Below are positions 37,501-50,131 of a stretch of 64,000 nucleotides of DNA, piece after piece (positions within the stretch are counted from its first letter, which is position 1; every line of letters begins with the position of its first letter). A program made the translations under genes and the position numbers. The stretch spans positions 620,001 to 684,000 of the forward strand of contig BRON01000020.1 of assembly GCA_024345305.1 (NCBI GenBank), given 5' to 3'. Source of the stretch: Mrakia gelida (lineage: Eukaryota; Basidiomycota; Tremellomycetes; Cystofilobasidiales; Mrakiaceae). The notes under the pieces are model-generated. The model ran no database searches, was not told the DNA's origin, and was given only the letters and a program-made list of their open reading frames with translations.

Positions 37501-38711
37501 GCCTCACTCGTTCTTTCCTTGTCACAGATCTCCGGAACCGTCTTCTACTACATCGGGATCTCGATGGGATTCCTCTACGAGCTCATGGTCAGCCCCTTTG
37601 TCTTCTTCCACGAACAATTCCCTCCTTCGAGAGGCTGAACTCTTCTCGCGTCCATTTCCTCACAGGGTTCGCTCCTCGGATCCTGCGTCGTTCCCATCGC
37701 CATCGCTCTCACCTGGAAGAAGGCCAACCGAATGGGCTGCACCATCGGAGCCATGTCTGGTCTCGTTCTCGCTATGGTGAGTGAACAAACCGGAAGACGC
37801 ACAGGGAAGAGTCGACCCGTTCTGATCGTCGTCGTTCTCTCCCTCTCGAAACCAGGTCGCTTGGATCGTCACCGCTGCCAAACTGAACGACGGAGTCGTC
37901 ACTATCGACACCTTGTTCCAGGACTACGCTATGCTTGCTGGTAGTGAGTACTCGTTCGATCCCCTCGTCTCGCGAGCGAACAGAACCTGACGGGTCTCGT
38001 TCGTTCTTCCCAAAACAGACCTCGTCGCTCTCGGAACAGGAGCCATCGTCTCGGTCGTCTGGAGTCTCGTCTCCCCTGAGGACTTCGACTTCGACATCAC
38101 CCGAAGCCTCAACTACGTCCCTGAGTCCACCGTCGTCGACCAGGAGGCCATCAGCCACACTCCCACCGGAACTGAGGGCAAGAGCCCGATGGACGAGAAG
38201 GCGGACCCTGCTTCTGCTTCGCTCGAGCGAGACGGATCTGGAGACGAACCCTTCGAGGGAGACGTCCCCGAGATCGACTTCGTTGGACTCAACTCGGCCT
38301 TCAAGTTCGCTCTCTACTGGTCTTTGGGTCTCTTCACTGTCTTGATCCTCGTGAGTTTCCGCATTCGTTCAAAACAAAATGAGGACGCGTCAAAACTGAC
38401 TTGACCCTCTTCGCGTTGCAGCTCATCCCCTTCCCTCTCTTCGGATCGAGCGTCGTCTTCGGAGTCAAGGCTTTCACCTTCTGGGTTGTTCTCGCTCTCG
38501 TTTGGGCCTTCATCGCTGTCAGTCCTCTTCTAGCTCCATCTCTCTCTTCGATTCGTCGCTGATCGATCTCCTTTCGCCCTCTTCGCAGTCCTTCGTCGTC
38601 GTTCTCTACCCCCTGTACGAGTCGCGAAGCGGACTCGCTCACATCTTCCGAGGACTGTACCTCGACATCTTCCACAAGGGTGCTGGAAAGGATATGGTTG
38701 CTCGAGAATAG
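34515..38711 (+). CDS. DUR3: urea/polyamine active transporter of the sodium:solute symporter family
   Basis: It imports urea (and in yeast also polyamines) across the plasma membrane by ion symport. The start MPGEAILSQGVGYAFVVGMS leads into the first of about 15 membrane segments. Typical DUR3 motifs follow: KRYSGGVAISSDEFASASRS, IKPGLIATGIVSAWTWAATL, LQSSAVAYKFGISGPFWYAS, GATVQILLFAQIAAKLKLNA, the TFLEII site, GLSTNFIVSTMLVLGGSATV, DYTHTSILFVILLLF, GGLIFGILNIVGNFSTVYGD, QAYYQRAIASTPKTAVKGFL, LAVTSATSAEQVAVSSIFTY and DVYKRYINKNATDAQLIRAS. The C-terminal half has a hydrophilic loop (about 38060-38290) before the last segments. About 690 residues, matching yeast Dur3. Some 18 introns interrupt it, nearly all GTGAGT. 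It converges with the C1-tetrahydrofolate synthase gene, 743 bp apart. Upstream GATA cores fit nitrogen control. Confidence 0.96.
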
Positions 38712-39454
38712 ATTAAGGCCGCCCGCGACGTCGTTTTTCTCCCCCTCCCTCTCCCTCGCCACTTACAGTAACGGTCATTTTCTCTTCCCTCTTTGTTTTT
38801 GGGTACACTTGATTATCGTTTCTAGACGCTAGCTACATCGTTGTATGGTCCTTGACGATTCCGAAACGACGAGCGAAGAGGGAAAGCAGCGAGACGAAGA
38901 ACGCGTCTGCTCAACTCAACTCGACTCGAAACGGAGAAGACGCCTTCGTCCTGACGTCTCAACCTTGGACGAGCTGGGCAAGCGAGAACGGGGAGAAAGT
39001 GAAAGTCGCAACAACCTAGCATTGAAATACAAAAGAAAGAAGGGGGAAGCGAGGAAGAAGATCCGAACGAACGAACGGCGACAGCAAAACCCAAGGAGAG
39101 AGAGAGAGAGGAAAGGAAGAACAGCAGTAGCAAGACAGAGACGAGAACGAGGTCTAATAACTAGTAGAGAGAGAGAAAGAGAAGCCCATATAAGGATTGA
39201 TGAGGGTTACGAGAAGACGATGCAAGTTGGTGCTCTTGTTGAAGAAGCGTTGGTTTGTTGATGCGAGGGGTGCCGTTGAAGCCTGTGGGTCGAGGAAAGA
39301 AGGTCAGTATCGAGTTCGAGGAGATAAGGAAGGAAGGCAAAGATGGAAGAAGGACGAACGATGCGAGTGGAAGCAGAGAAAACAAAAAAGGAGAAGGAAA
39401 GCCGGACGCGTCGAACGAGAGCGTTCTTCCTGTCTTGACTCTTGGAGGTCGAAA
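38712..39454. other. convergent 3' flanks of DUR3 and C1-THF synthase
   Basis: A purine-rich stretch (38990-39200), T/C-rich when read on the minus strand, separates the two stop codons. No splice-compatible frames are seen. It probably holds both 3' UTRs. Confidence 0.5.
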
Positions 39455-42400
39455 CTAGAACAAACCCTGGATGTCTCCGTTATCGTCGAGTCCGATGTCG
39501 TAGTAACCGGGTCGGGTGGAGAGACCAGGAAGGGTCTGGACGTCTCCGCAGAGAGGGTAGAGGAATCCAGCTCCGGCGGCGAGCTTGACGTTTCGGATGG
39601 GAAGGATGAAGCCTGAACGCGCGCACGAAGAAGAGAGGAAGAGAGGTCAGGATTCTGCGAAACCGAGGAGGGGAGAGTGAAGAAGGGGGTAAGAGGACGA
39701 ACCGGTAGGGACTCCCTTTCGCGCGGGCTCGTGAGAGAAGGAAAGAGGAGTCTTGGCCATGCAGATGGGGAGGTTGGAGAATCCTGAGAGGAACGAGAGA
39801 GATCGAGACGAGGGTCAGTTTAGCGTCGAGTTCGAGGGAAGACGATGGAGGCGGGAGAAGAACTCACCTTGTCGAGTGTAGGTGTCGATCTGAACCTGAG
39901 CCTCGGGGCTGATTTCGATACCGTCGGCACCGTACATTTCCTTCGCGATGATCTCGATCTTGGTAGCGATGGGCTGCTCGACGTCGTCTACACGACCGAA
40001 AGAAGAACCGCGTCAGTCGAGAGAAGAAGGAAGACGAGAAAGGGAATGGAACCGGGGAGGGATGGACGAACAAAGGAAGTGGAAGTCGTTCTCCTCCTCG
40101 CAAGCCTTGATGACAGCGTTGGCGAGCTCGAGAGCTCCCTCTCCTCCCTTAGCCCAGTGGTTGGAAGGGACAGCCTGGTCGGCTCCAGCAGCGAGAGCAT
40201 ACTTCTGAACGAGGGCGAGCTCGGCGGGGGTGTCGTTGCTATTTGAGCGCGAAGAAGGGTCAGCTCGCGTCGTCGAATCGAAACAAGTTCGAACGAAGAA
40301 AGGACGAAGAAGACTCACGTGAACTGGTTGATGGCAACGATGACCTTGACTCCGTACTTCTTGGCGTTCTCGATGTGCTTGCCCAAGTTGCAGCAACCCT
40401 TCTCGAGGGTCTCGAGGTCCTCTTTAAGGTAGGTCTCGGCGAGAGGCTTTCCAGGGGTGACCTCGGGTCCTCCTCCGTGCATCTTGAGAGCTCGGACGGT
40501 AGCGACGAGGACGACGGCGTTGGCCTTGAGACCAGAGACTCGGCACTTGATGTTGCAGAACTCTGAAAGAAGGGGAGAGGAAAGAGAAGGACAGGGTCAG
40601 CGGACGCGTCGAAGGGACGAAGGAAGAGAAGCGGCGCGCTCAAGCGAAGAGGGAAGAAGGGATTATCGGGACTCACTCTCCATTCCAATGTCAGCTCCGA
40701 AACCAGCCTCAGTGATACAGTAACCAACTCGAGACGCGTCGTCTCCCTCCTCAGTTCCGGCGAGCTTGAGGGCGATTCGGTCGGCGATGATGGACGAGTT
40801 TCCGTGAGCGATGTTGGCGAAGGGTCCAGCGTGAACGAAGACGGGGGTTCCCTAGAAGAGTCAAAGGATGTAAGGAAGTTAGCATCGAGCGGGATCGAGA
40901 GGGGGAGATGCGAGAAGGACGAAAGAACGAACCTCGAGCGTCTGCATGAGGGTAGGCTTGATGGCGTCCTTCATGAGGACAGCGAGAGCTCCAGAGCATC
41001 CAATGTCGTCGGCGGTGATGGCGTCTCCAGCTTTGGAGGTAGCGACGACCATCTTACCGAGTCTGCGAGGAAGGAAGAATGGAGGCAGAGGGAAGTTCAG
41101 CAACGAGCGACGACGCGTTCGAGACGAAGGAGGGAGGAGGAGGGAACGAACCGCTGCTGCATGTCCTTGAGGTCGTTGCTGAGAGCGAGGACGGCCATGC
41201 ATTCACTGGCGACGGAGATATCGAATCCAGAGACTCGAGAGAGACCCTTCTCGGTAGCGGCCTGTCCGATGGTGATCTTCCTGAGGTATCGATCGTTGAC
41301 GTCGAGGACTCGGTTCCTATCAGAGCAGAGAACGAAGTGAAGAGCTCGTCAGATCGAGGCTTCTCAAAGTCTAGAGAAGGAAAAGAGACAAACCAGGTGA
41401 TAGTCTCGGGATCAACATCGAGACGAGCGAACTTGGACTGCTCCTCGGTGGTGAGGTCGTCAGGGTTGGTCTTGGTGATACCGAGCTTCTGAAGTCGCTT
41501 CAGCATGACGGGAGCGAAGGTTCGGACTCCCTTCTTGGCCGGGCAGAGTCGAGAGAAGAGGGCCTTGTCGGTCTGGGTAGCCTCGTGGAACATTCGAGCG
41601 TCGAGAGCGGCAGCTGAAGAGAACAGACGAAACGAAACGGTCGTCAGTCTCACATTTGTTTTCCTCGAAGGAAGAGAGAATGTGGGGGGTGGGACTCACC
41701 GAGCAAGTTGTTGGCGGCGGTAACGGCGTGGATATCTCCGGTCAAGTGAAGGTTGAACTGAGAGGAGGCGAAGGAAGGAGGCGAGGTCAGCTTGAGCTCG
41801 GGACTTGCGTTTCGCGAACGAGCGAAAATCGAACTCACCTCAGTCATAGGGATGACCTGCGAGTATCCTCCTCCAGCAGCTCCTCCCTTGATACCGAAGG
41901 TAGGACCCTGCGAGGGCTGTCGAACACAGGCGAAGGCGGCCTTGTTGAGGTGAGCTCCGAGCTGAGGGTCGAGTCGAAAAGAAACGCGTCGAAATCAGCA
42001 CTACCGCAGGTCGAGGAAGAGAGCGGGAAGATTCAACACTCACAGCCTGGGCGAGTCCGATAGTAGTGGTGGACTTTCCCTCTCCGAGAGGAGTGGGGGT
42101 GATACTGCAGTCGAGGGAGAGAAGGGAGGAGAGAAGTTAGCGAGCTGCTTCGCTTCCTCGGAACTCGACGAGAGGAGGGCCGGAAGAGAACTCACCCAGC
42201 AACGACGATGTACTTTCCGTCCTTTCGGTGGGAGAGCCTATCAGAAAGACGAAGAGGAGACGATCAGCAAGAGAAAGCGTGAAGGTCGAAGATGAAGCTC
42301 GAACGAACCTGTCGAGAACGGAGAGCTCAATCTTGGCCTTGTATCGACCGTAGCTCTCAACCTCATCGGGCTGGAGTCCGATCTCAGCGGCGACGTTGAT

Positions 42401-44437
42401 GATGGGCTTGGGAGTCTGAGCGGTAGCGATGGCGATATCACTGTGGTGGAAGAAGGAAAGGAGGAGGTGAGCTTGAGCTCGAACGAAGGGACGCACGCTC
42501 AAGCTCAGAACGAAACGAAACGAATGACTCACCTGGGGACGTTCTCGAGCATGTGAAGAGGGTTCGGGATGACGTGCCTCTCCCTTCCGAGCTCGAAGTG
42601 TCGCTTAGCAGACTCGTAGGTGTTCTCCATGAGCTTAGCGACGGTCATGGGTCCGACTCCTCCAGGGACGGGGGTGATGAACGACGCGACCTTGGAAGCG
42701 GAGGCGAAGTCGACGTCTCCGACGAGTCGCTGTCCGGACTTCTTGGTGGCATCTGGAAGAGGAAGAGACGAGGAGGAGAAGGAGGTGGGAAGGCGTGAGC
42801 TTGAACTTCGGTTCGACGACGCGAAGGAGAATGGGAGGAGGAAACGAACCAGGAATGAAGTTGGTTCCGACGTCGATGACGACACATCCGGGCTTGAGCC
42901 ACTTTCCCTTAACGAAGTGAGCCTTTCCGATAGCAGCGACGACGATGTCGGCGTTCTTGAGCTGTGAGAGGCGAACATCGAGAGGGGAAGGTCAGCTCTC
43001 CGTTTCCATTCGACCTCAAGCTCACCAGTTTCCCTCTTCGAATCCAAGCAAAAAGTAGACTCACAATCTCCTGTACGTTCTGCGACCTAGAGTGAACCTG
43101 GGTGACAGTAGCATCTCGCTTCCTGAGGAGGGCGCAAACGGGGGATCCAACGATGTCGGATCGACCGAGCACGACCGCGTTCTTTCCAGAGATGGAGACA
43201 CCAGTGGAGTCGATGAGGTCGATGACTCCAGCGGGAGTGCAAGGAGTGAAGAGAGGGGTGGTGAGTCGGGAGGAAAGGTGCCCGATGTTGGTGGGGTGGA
43301 ATCTATCCAACGAAACGAAGGAAGGAAGAGGTCAGCTTTCAGCCCATTCCATTCGCGTCTCGTCCTTCCTTCCTTCCCTTTTTCGAGCTCTTCACAAAGA
43401 CGAGATTATGCAAGACTCACCCATCAACGTCCTTCTCCTCACTAACACTCTCAACAACCCTCCTTTCACCATCGGAATCAACTCCCTCTCCAAGAGGAAG
43501 CTGAACGAGGATCCCATCGACCTTCTCGTCGATGTTGCAAGCCTTGACCTTCGCGATGATCTCCTCGACGGTGGACTCCTCGGAGAGATGAATGAGCGTG
43601 CACTTCATTCCAGCTTCCTCAGCAGCCTTGAGCTTCATCTTGACGTAAGTGGTTGAGTCTGGACGGGTTCCTCGTTGGAGGATAACGAGGTGAGGAGCGA
43701 ACCGGGGGAAACGAGATTGCATCGTCGAGATTGAGGAAGAGATCTTGGAGCGGAGGGTCCTGGAAGGAGAGAAAACATGAGGTCAGCTACTGATATACAG
43801 GGTAGGAGAAACGAGGAGCATGTTTTCTGGTAGCACCGAGGCTTGGGGGGGAGGCACCGAGGATGCAGAAAAAGAGGGAGACCTTCCCCTTCCCCGTCCC
43901 AGTCAAGCGCCCTTCCCCAGTCCTCCCGACTTTTCTAGTCCCTCCTTCGAAGCTGGAACAGCTCTCTCGTATAGCTGAGAGAGACCCTTCTATACTTCTT
44001 CCCTTCCTCTGAACTCAGGAAGTAGTAGAAAGCCCAGAAGGAACTCGAGCTGTGTGCTTCCTTCCCTCTTCCCTCCTTCCCTCTGACTCGTCTGGAGCTC
44101 GACTTTTTTTTCGAGCTAGCCCTCTCCTTCCCTTCCCTCTTCCCAACTCTAGAACCAGAAAGAGTACGCACTTAGCCATCTGAGTTCCATCAATGAGCTT
44201 GGCTCCCTGAGCCTCTACTCCCTCCATAGGAGAAGCAGAAGCAGCAGCGTTATCAACGGCCGAAGAGGACATGGTTCGTTTCGAGAAGGGGGAGAAGAGG
44301 GAGGACGGGAGGAGGGTGGGTTGCGAGGAAGAAGGGGAGGTGGAAGGTCGAGGGTTGAAGGCGAGAGTGGATTGGAAGGAGGATATAGATCGGATCCCTG
44401 TTGCTGTTGATCGTGTCGAAGGACGAAGACGGAGCAT
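39455..44437 (-). CDS. ADE3: C1-tetrahydrofolate synthase, trifunctional, with mitochondrial and cytosolic starts
   Basis: One protein carries 5,10-methylene-THF dehydrogenase, methenyl-THF cyclohydrolase and 10-formyl-THF synthetase, supplying formate-level one-carbon units for purines and formyl-Met. The N-terminal domain has [20 protein letters not shown] (catalytic Lys), [10 protein letters not shown], the NADP-binding [12 protein letters not shown] with [17 protein letters not shown], and [20 protein letters not shown]. The synthetase domain has [20 protein letters not shown] (ATP loop), [60 protein letters not shown] and ends [16 protein letters not shown]. The longer form begins at 44437 with [20 protein letters not shown], basic and without acidic residues, a mitochondrial presequence. 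[20 protein letters not shown] at 44272 in the same frame and exon gives the cytosolic form. Yeast uses two genes (MIS1, ADE3) for these. A 412-bp intron (43760-44171) follows. Confidence 0.96.
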
Positions 44438-47400
44438 GTGGTGAAAGGGCAAGGCGAAACTCGAACGAGAATCCGACAGAAGAGGGGGACGTGGGCTGGG
44501 GGGGAGAGACGCCTCAAGGTCGCACCGACTTTGGAGGAGGGCAGGAGAGAGAGAGAGGCGATAGAGCTGTACAGGCTCGTCGTTCAGGGAAATTATCAGC
44601 GTGCTTGGCTACGTGCTTGCGGCGAGCAAATCTGCTCTCAAAGAGGCCCAAGGAGAGGAGAGATAAAAAGTCGCGTCCGAACCTCGCGGTTCTGAGGGAA
44701 GATCTGGGTGGCTCGCGACGGAGCTGGCCGTTTCATTCCAGCGCACCGAGAAAAAGTTGAAACTGTCAAGGGAGATAAGGTCAGCAGTCAGCAGCAGCGA
44801 GGGAAGAGAGGGCGATGGAGAGATGAAGGTCTTCCTGAGTGATACGAGAGCAGGGAAGGTTTTCAAAAGCCTCTTCTGTTTGTTGAAAGCTCGCTTCAGT
44901 TCTTCGTTCCTCCTCTTCCTCTCGTTCCTTTCGCCACGTTCTCGTCGGCTGAGATCCTCCGAAGAGCTTGATGCATCGAAGCTGATTACTTGAGAGAAGG
45001 TTCTCTTCTGGGAGGTCAAACTCAAAGGTCTGGGTAGAGGAGTGTGGCGAGGCAAAGGAAGAGCTCGAGAGCTCCTCGTCGTCAAGCTGATGCGACGCGC
45101 TCTTCTTCCGTTCGTGCTCGATCTTCGACGCTGTGATCGCTTTTCCGAGAGCTTTGAAATCGTCTCAAGACTGAGGATCAAGAGGATCTCTCGCAATGAA
45201 CCAACTCGAGCCCTCTTCAGACTTGGAAAACCGCTCGAAGAACGTCGGGGAGGTTGAGTTGAGCTCGAGCTCACCAACTCGACGCACCCACTCGCCTTGC
45301 ACCGGAGCCTCCATCTTCGTCCGAAAATCTTTGCTCTCTTAGCAACTCTTCAAAACGCTCACAAATTCATCCAGGTGTCCTATCAGACGTCAACTCTCGC
45401 ATGCTCGCTGCCTCTCTAGAATTATCCACGACCGCTCAAACTCGACGCGTCTCCCTCCCTCTCTTCTTCTCTTCGACTCCTTCGCCGTACTTCCCCTTAC
45501 CGTGTCTCGACTCACCTCGCCTTCCCGCCTCATACCCAAGTGAAAGTATGCCTCTCGAACACTTCTCTCTGCAGTGCAGTCCCAATCCTCTCCTTCACGC
45601 TGCGAAAACTGAAACGAACCAACTTCGCGTCGCTCGTTTTTTCCTCGCGTCCTCACCTCGCTTCGCCCACCACCCTCATTCCAGCATCTAGCTCTTTCCA
45701 TCTTTCATCTCGCTTGTTCATTCCCCTTTGCCTTCGAAAGTCTGCACAGGTCGGAACGAACGAGCGAAGGTCGGGCGATGACTTCTGCTCGGAGGTTGAT
45801 TGGCTCCACCGGGGAGGGAACGAGAGATCGCGAAGGAGGCTGGAGGGAACGCGAGAGCATTCACGTTCGTTCCGCGTCGCAGCAAGTCGGATGTCGGTCG
45901 GTTGGTGGAGCAGTCGGAAGGAAAGAGGGAAAGAGGGAGGCAGGAGGGTGGTTTGAGGGAGGGGGCGGGTGGATCGAGAGGTAGAGAGGGAGGACGACGC
46001 GTGCTGAAGGGAGGGAGCTCGTGCATTTACTGGTTGAAGTCTGAAGTGGTGGAAGTGAAGAGCATAGCACTCGTAGATAAGTGGAGGCCAGCCTGAAGGA
46101 GTCTCGTTTCAAGTCTGACGACGGTCGAGAAGGGAATCAAAGGGAGCCGCGACGACGCGCGCGTCGTCGTCCTCCTCTGTCACCTTTCCTCTCTTCTCCT
46201 CCTCCTCACCCTCAAACCAGCTTGCTTTGCTTCCGCTCCTCGAATCCCCCCTCCCTCCTCTCTCTACAAACCTCCCAAACACACGTCCGACATACCTTCT
46301 CACGAACAAAGGGCGCGTCTAACCTCTTTCAGCGTCGATTCTTCCCTTTTCTCATCGTCATGAAGGAAGAGAGTTTTCCATTTGCATCGAACACTCTCTC
46401 TCGGACAAAGGGCGAAGGATCTACGCACTGGCCACGGCTTGGTTCGCAAACTCTGCTGAATGAACAAGCACCCGGCTGCGATTTTTGGCACGAAGAGGAA
46501 AATGGAGGGTGGGGTCCTCCGAAACGCGTCGGGACGCGTCGAAGGGGGAGGGACGTGTTTCATCGTTCTTCCTCGCTGTGAGAGGCTGGAAAAGCTGCCT
46601 GCTCTCGAGAAGGGGGTCTACGAAGGTCATGCAAATGATGTGGAGACCGCGGCTGTTGGAAAAGCGCTTCAAAAGAAGGGGGTCGTCGAGGGAGGAGGAG
46701 AAGCCACTCCCGCTCTCCCTTCCCTTGTTTGCCTCGCTCCTCGAGCTCCTCCTCTGCTTGTATGGGAATCCCAGCCACTAGGGGGCAGCGAGGAAGGGAA
46801 GGGAGAAGGAGTGATCACGACGGTAGCGAGTTAAAGAGGGGACTGGCCTCGAGTCGATTGAAGGGCAATTAGGTACGAGAAAAACGAAGCGAAACATATC
46901 CTGATCCGAACTGATCTCGCTTCTCTTAGCTCGATTCAGCCCTTGTTGTTGTTTGCTATAGAAGGAAGGGATTTAGGGAGAGAGAGAGATGGGAAGCTTC
47001 AGAGCTATGTAGGATTCGAGGGTGCGTGAAGATCCTCGAAAAGAACGAGCGGGCTCAGTGTGAAGCTCCCAGCTTTTGGGTTTGCGGAGGCTGCTACGCG
47101 TCCAGGCTCGACCTTTCACCTTCCCCTGGGCCCTGATTCTTTTCCTCTCTTCAACCCAAACCCTTCCCCTCCTCCCTCTTCTCTTTCTTTTCCTTCTCCT
47201 CCTCCTCCCCTCTTCTTCCTTACGCTCGTCCCTCACTCTCCCTGGTCGACCTCCCTCCTTCTTCTTCACGAACGAACGAACCCTCTTTGAACGAGCTCTT
47301 CCCTTCCTCCGACCTCGCCCTCCCTCCCTCCGCCCTCGCGTTCTCCTTCCTTCCCGCCTCTTTGCCCTGGATCTTCATTCAATCAAGACATCCCCTCACC

Positions 47401-47483
47401 CACTCTCACTCACTTCACTCACTCAAATCAACCCCAACCCTGATCCCCTCCCAACCCTCGCCCTCGTTTTTCCCTCGCCAACG
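44438..47483. other. 3-kb intergenic stretch without a recognisable gene
   Basis: No GTGAGT/CTGAC/CAG set joins frames on either strand. A 222-codon open frame at 44609-45277 (-) is Arg/Ser-rich with no motif and I do not accept it. From about 47110 to 47483 the plus strand is almost pure C/T, the usual leader upstream of a start codon here, so this part belongs to the cyclin gene. The rest may contain distant control elements; cyclin genes of this class often have long upstream regions. Confidence 0.5.
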
Positions 47484-49335
47484 ATGAGCTCCTCCTCCTC
47501 GACTGCCTCCTCCTCGCGCCTGGCGTCCTACTCTCGCTCTCCTAGGAACACTTCCCCTCCAACTCCCTACGTAGCCTTCGAGGACCTCATTCACCCTTCA
47601 AGTCTTCTTCCCTGCGGTTCTCACAACCCTCTTCTCCTGGAGTTGATGAGGAGTGAAGTCACGAACGAGATGATCTGTGAGTCCCTCCCTCCCCTCCCAT
47701 CGTCTTTTTTCAACGCGCTCGTATCGACCAGCAAAGCATCCCAGCTTTCCGAATCTTTTCCAGAACTGACCTTTACCTTCCCCTTTCTATATCCTCCATC
47801 TTTTCCTGTACCAGACCACATCGCTGAACGAGCCATCTCAGTCATCACTCCAGGCCTCTCCCCTCCTCCCTCCATGCACGACCTCTCCTCCGCCATCCTC
47901 ACTCCTCCCTCAACACCCACCAAACCTACCTCCGCCTCCTTCCCTACCTCAACCTCCAACTCCTCCCTCTCCCCTTCCTCGCCACCTCTTCCTTCGCTCG
48001 AAACCTTCATCTCTGTCCTCGTCTCGGAGAGCAACGTCCAAGTTCCCACCTTGCTCTCCACCCTCGTCTACCTCGATCGATTGAGAGATCGTCTCCCCAA
48101 GGCTGGAACCAAGGGCATGCCTTGCACGACGTTGAGGGTCTTCCTCGCTACCTTGATCTGTGCTGCAAAGTACCTCAACGACTCGAGTCCGAAGAACAAG
48201 CATTGGGTGAGTTTTTTTGGGTTTGCCGACGGAGGGAAAGGGAAAGGGACCGAGACGCGAGCGACGAACATTGAGCTGACCTTCCTTCTGCTTCTTCCTT
48301 TCGGTCGTTCAGTGCCGATACGCCCACCTCTTCTCTCAAGCGGAGGTCAACCTGATGGAGAAGCAGCTTCTCTACCTTTTGGACTACGATCTGACCATCA
48401 CGGAGGAGGAAGTCGAGCACCGTTCGTCCCGCCCATCTTCTCATCTCTTCCCACCTCTCTCTCCCTCCCCACCTTGCTTCTCAGCCCCATTCCTCGTGTT
48501 TGTCTCATCTCTGACATCCTCTCTTCCTTCTTTTTCTTTACATCCAGACTTTGCCCCCTTCCTCCTCGCTCCTCCTCCTCCACCTCCAGCTGCTCCCCTC
48601 CCTCTCCGCCACGTCGCTCAATCCAAACCCCTCCCCACCACCCGCTCAACGCACGAACACCTCTCCCTCTCCGCCATCAAACTCTCCCACCGTCGCTCCT
48701 CCGTCCGAGACCTTCACGTCATCATCGCCGCTCCAGGGTTCGATCGATCGGACTCGACCTCCTCCCTCGATTCCAACTCGTCGTCGTCCAGCTACGGAAG
48801 CATGCCCGCTACCCCTACGAGCGAAGGAGACAGCAGGAGTCCCTTCCCTCTTGGATCCCTCGCTCGAGCAACTGGATCATCGTCGTCGCTGTCGTCGGAA
48901 TCGTCGTCGTACGGATACAAGTCGAGCTCGAGCTCGTCGTCGAAAGGGAACAGCAGCAGCGTCAACCTTCGTCTTCCCTCCCCATCAGGTCGACGTCGTC
49001 ACACCCCTTCCCTCGACACCATCGCCGACGCCGCTCAATCCCCACCTCGACGATCGTCTTCCTCCTCCAGCATCTCCCCTCTCCCAACCGCCGTCCTCTC
49101 CAACTCGACCTCCCAACCTCGAACCCCAACTCGTCGAACCTCCTCCGAAACCACCACCTCCAACCAGAAGACCTCCCCTACCTCCATGGCAGCAGGAGGA
49201 TCCTTCCTCGGTCGTCTGCTCGGGAAGAACTCCTCAGCGATGAAGGGCATCTCCGCCGCTGGAAGAAGGGTCGTCGTCGCCCAGGCAGGGAGCGAGGACG
49301 AGTACGCCGTTGAGGGAGAGTTCGTCGTTCTCTAA
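47484..49335 (+). CDS. PCL-type (Pho80-like) cyclin
   Basis: This is a cyclin of the Pho80/Pcl family, which activates Pho85-type kinases in cell-cycle, polarity or nutrient control. After a Ser-rich start ([20 protein letters not shown]) a fungal cyclin box appears: [18 protein letters not shown], then after an intron [20 protein letters not shown], a Ser/Pro/Thr insert, [80 protein letters not shown] and [20 protein letters not shown]. The [11 protein letters not shown] end of the box is typical of Pcl1/Pcl2/Pcl9. The last 270 residues are Ser/Arg/Pro-rich with many SP/TP sites, likely phosphorylated and disordered. Three introns are in phase. A 5' leader of about 370 bp is nearly pure pyrimidine. 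Subclass within the PCL family is a moderate-confidence inference. Confidence 0.9.
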
Positions 49336-50131
49336 ACGGACCCAACTCCTCTCCCCTCCCTCCTCCCGTCTCTCATCTCTGAGGGTCACTCCTTGATGGA
49401 ACCTCTCTTCTCTACCCTTGTTTTGTGCTTTCGTGCTCTCGTCTCTCTCATCGCATCGTTTCTCGTCTCCATCGTCTCGCATCTTTCCTTTCCGTTCGCA
49501 TCTCTCATCTATCTATCTATCTATCGCTCCCTGTCTGTCTCTCACTCTCTCACTCTCTCACTCTCTCACTCTCTACCACACTCTTTGTCCCTGCCTCATT
49601 TTCACTCTACGTTGTTTGTAACGACCGTACGACTGGCTCTCTCTCTCCCTCTTCACTCCTTTCTTCGCTCTCTTCTTTCGCATTTTGACCCCCTTCTCTG
49701 TTTTTCGTTACTTCTCGCTTCGTTACGCTAAGCTTTGGTCGTGGCTGTAGCGGTTTCGTTCTTCGACGCGTTCGAGTTGAGTTCGTTCGCTCTTTGTCTT
49801 TCGTTTCGCTTTCTCCTCTTCATTTTTCACGACCTTTTTTTATTCACGAAGGATGGATCGTTCCCTTTCTCGGCTCCTGTGATGTGGAAAGAAAGTGACG
49901 AAGGAGTGAAGCGAAACGAAGCTAGCGAGCTTGAGGGAAGGAGCGGGAGCGGGAGTGGGAGCGACGGAGTCAGAGTCAGAGTCTCGTGCGCGGTTCTTCT
50001 GGCTGCCTCTAGACGGGGTCGAAGTCAAGCACGATCAGTGGAGCGGAGTAGGGCACGTGTGGGTTCGTTCTTGTGAGAATGAGAGAGGAAAGCAAGAACG
50101 AAACCGAAACTCTCGAGATCGATCGGCGACG
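49336..50131. other. 3' flank of the cyclin gene with microsatellites
   Basis: The first 300 bp are T/C-rich and contain short repeats, CTAT units at 49507-49526 and CACTCTCT units at 49541-49572. A GTTCGTTACTTCTCGCTTCG-like T/C stretch follows. No gene is seen before the HSP90 fragment at 50132. Confidence 0.5.
49505..49575. repeat. CTAT and CTCTCACT microsatellites
   Basis: Five CTAT units (49507-49526) are followed by four copies of CTCTCACT (about 49540-49575). They sit about 170-240 bp after the cyclin stop codon, most likely in its 3' UTR, and leave frames open by chance. Confidence 0.8.

Noticed and set aside
44609..45277. A 222-codon open frame on the minus strand
   Set aside because: No motif, no introns, Arg/Ser-rich composition and no conserved-looking segment.
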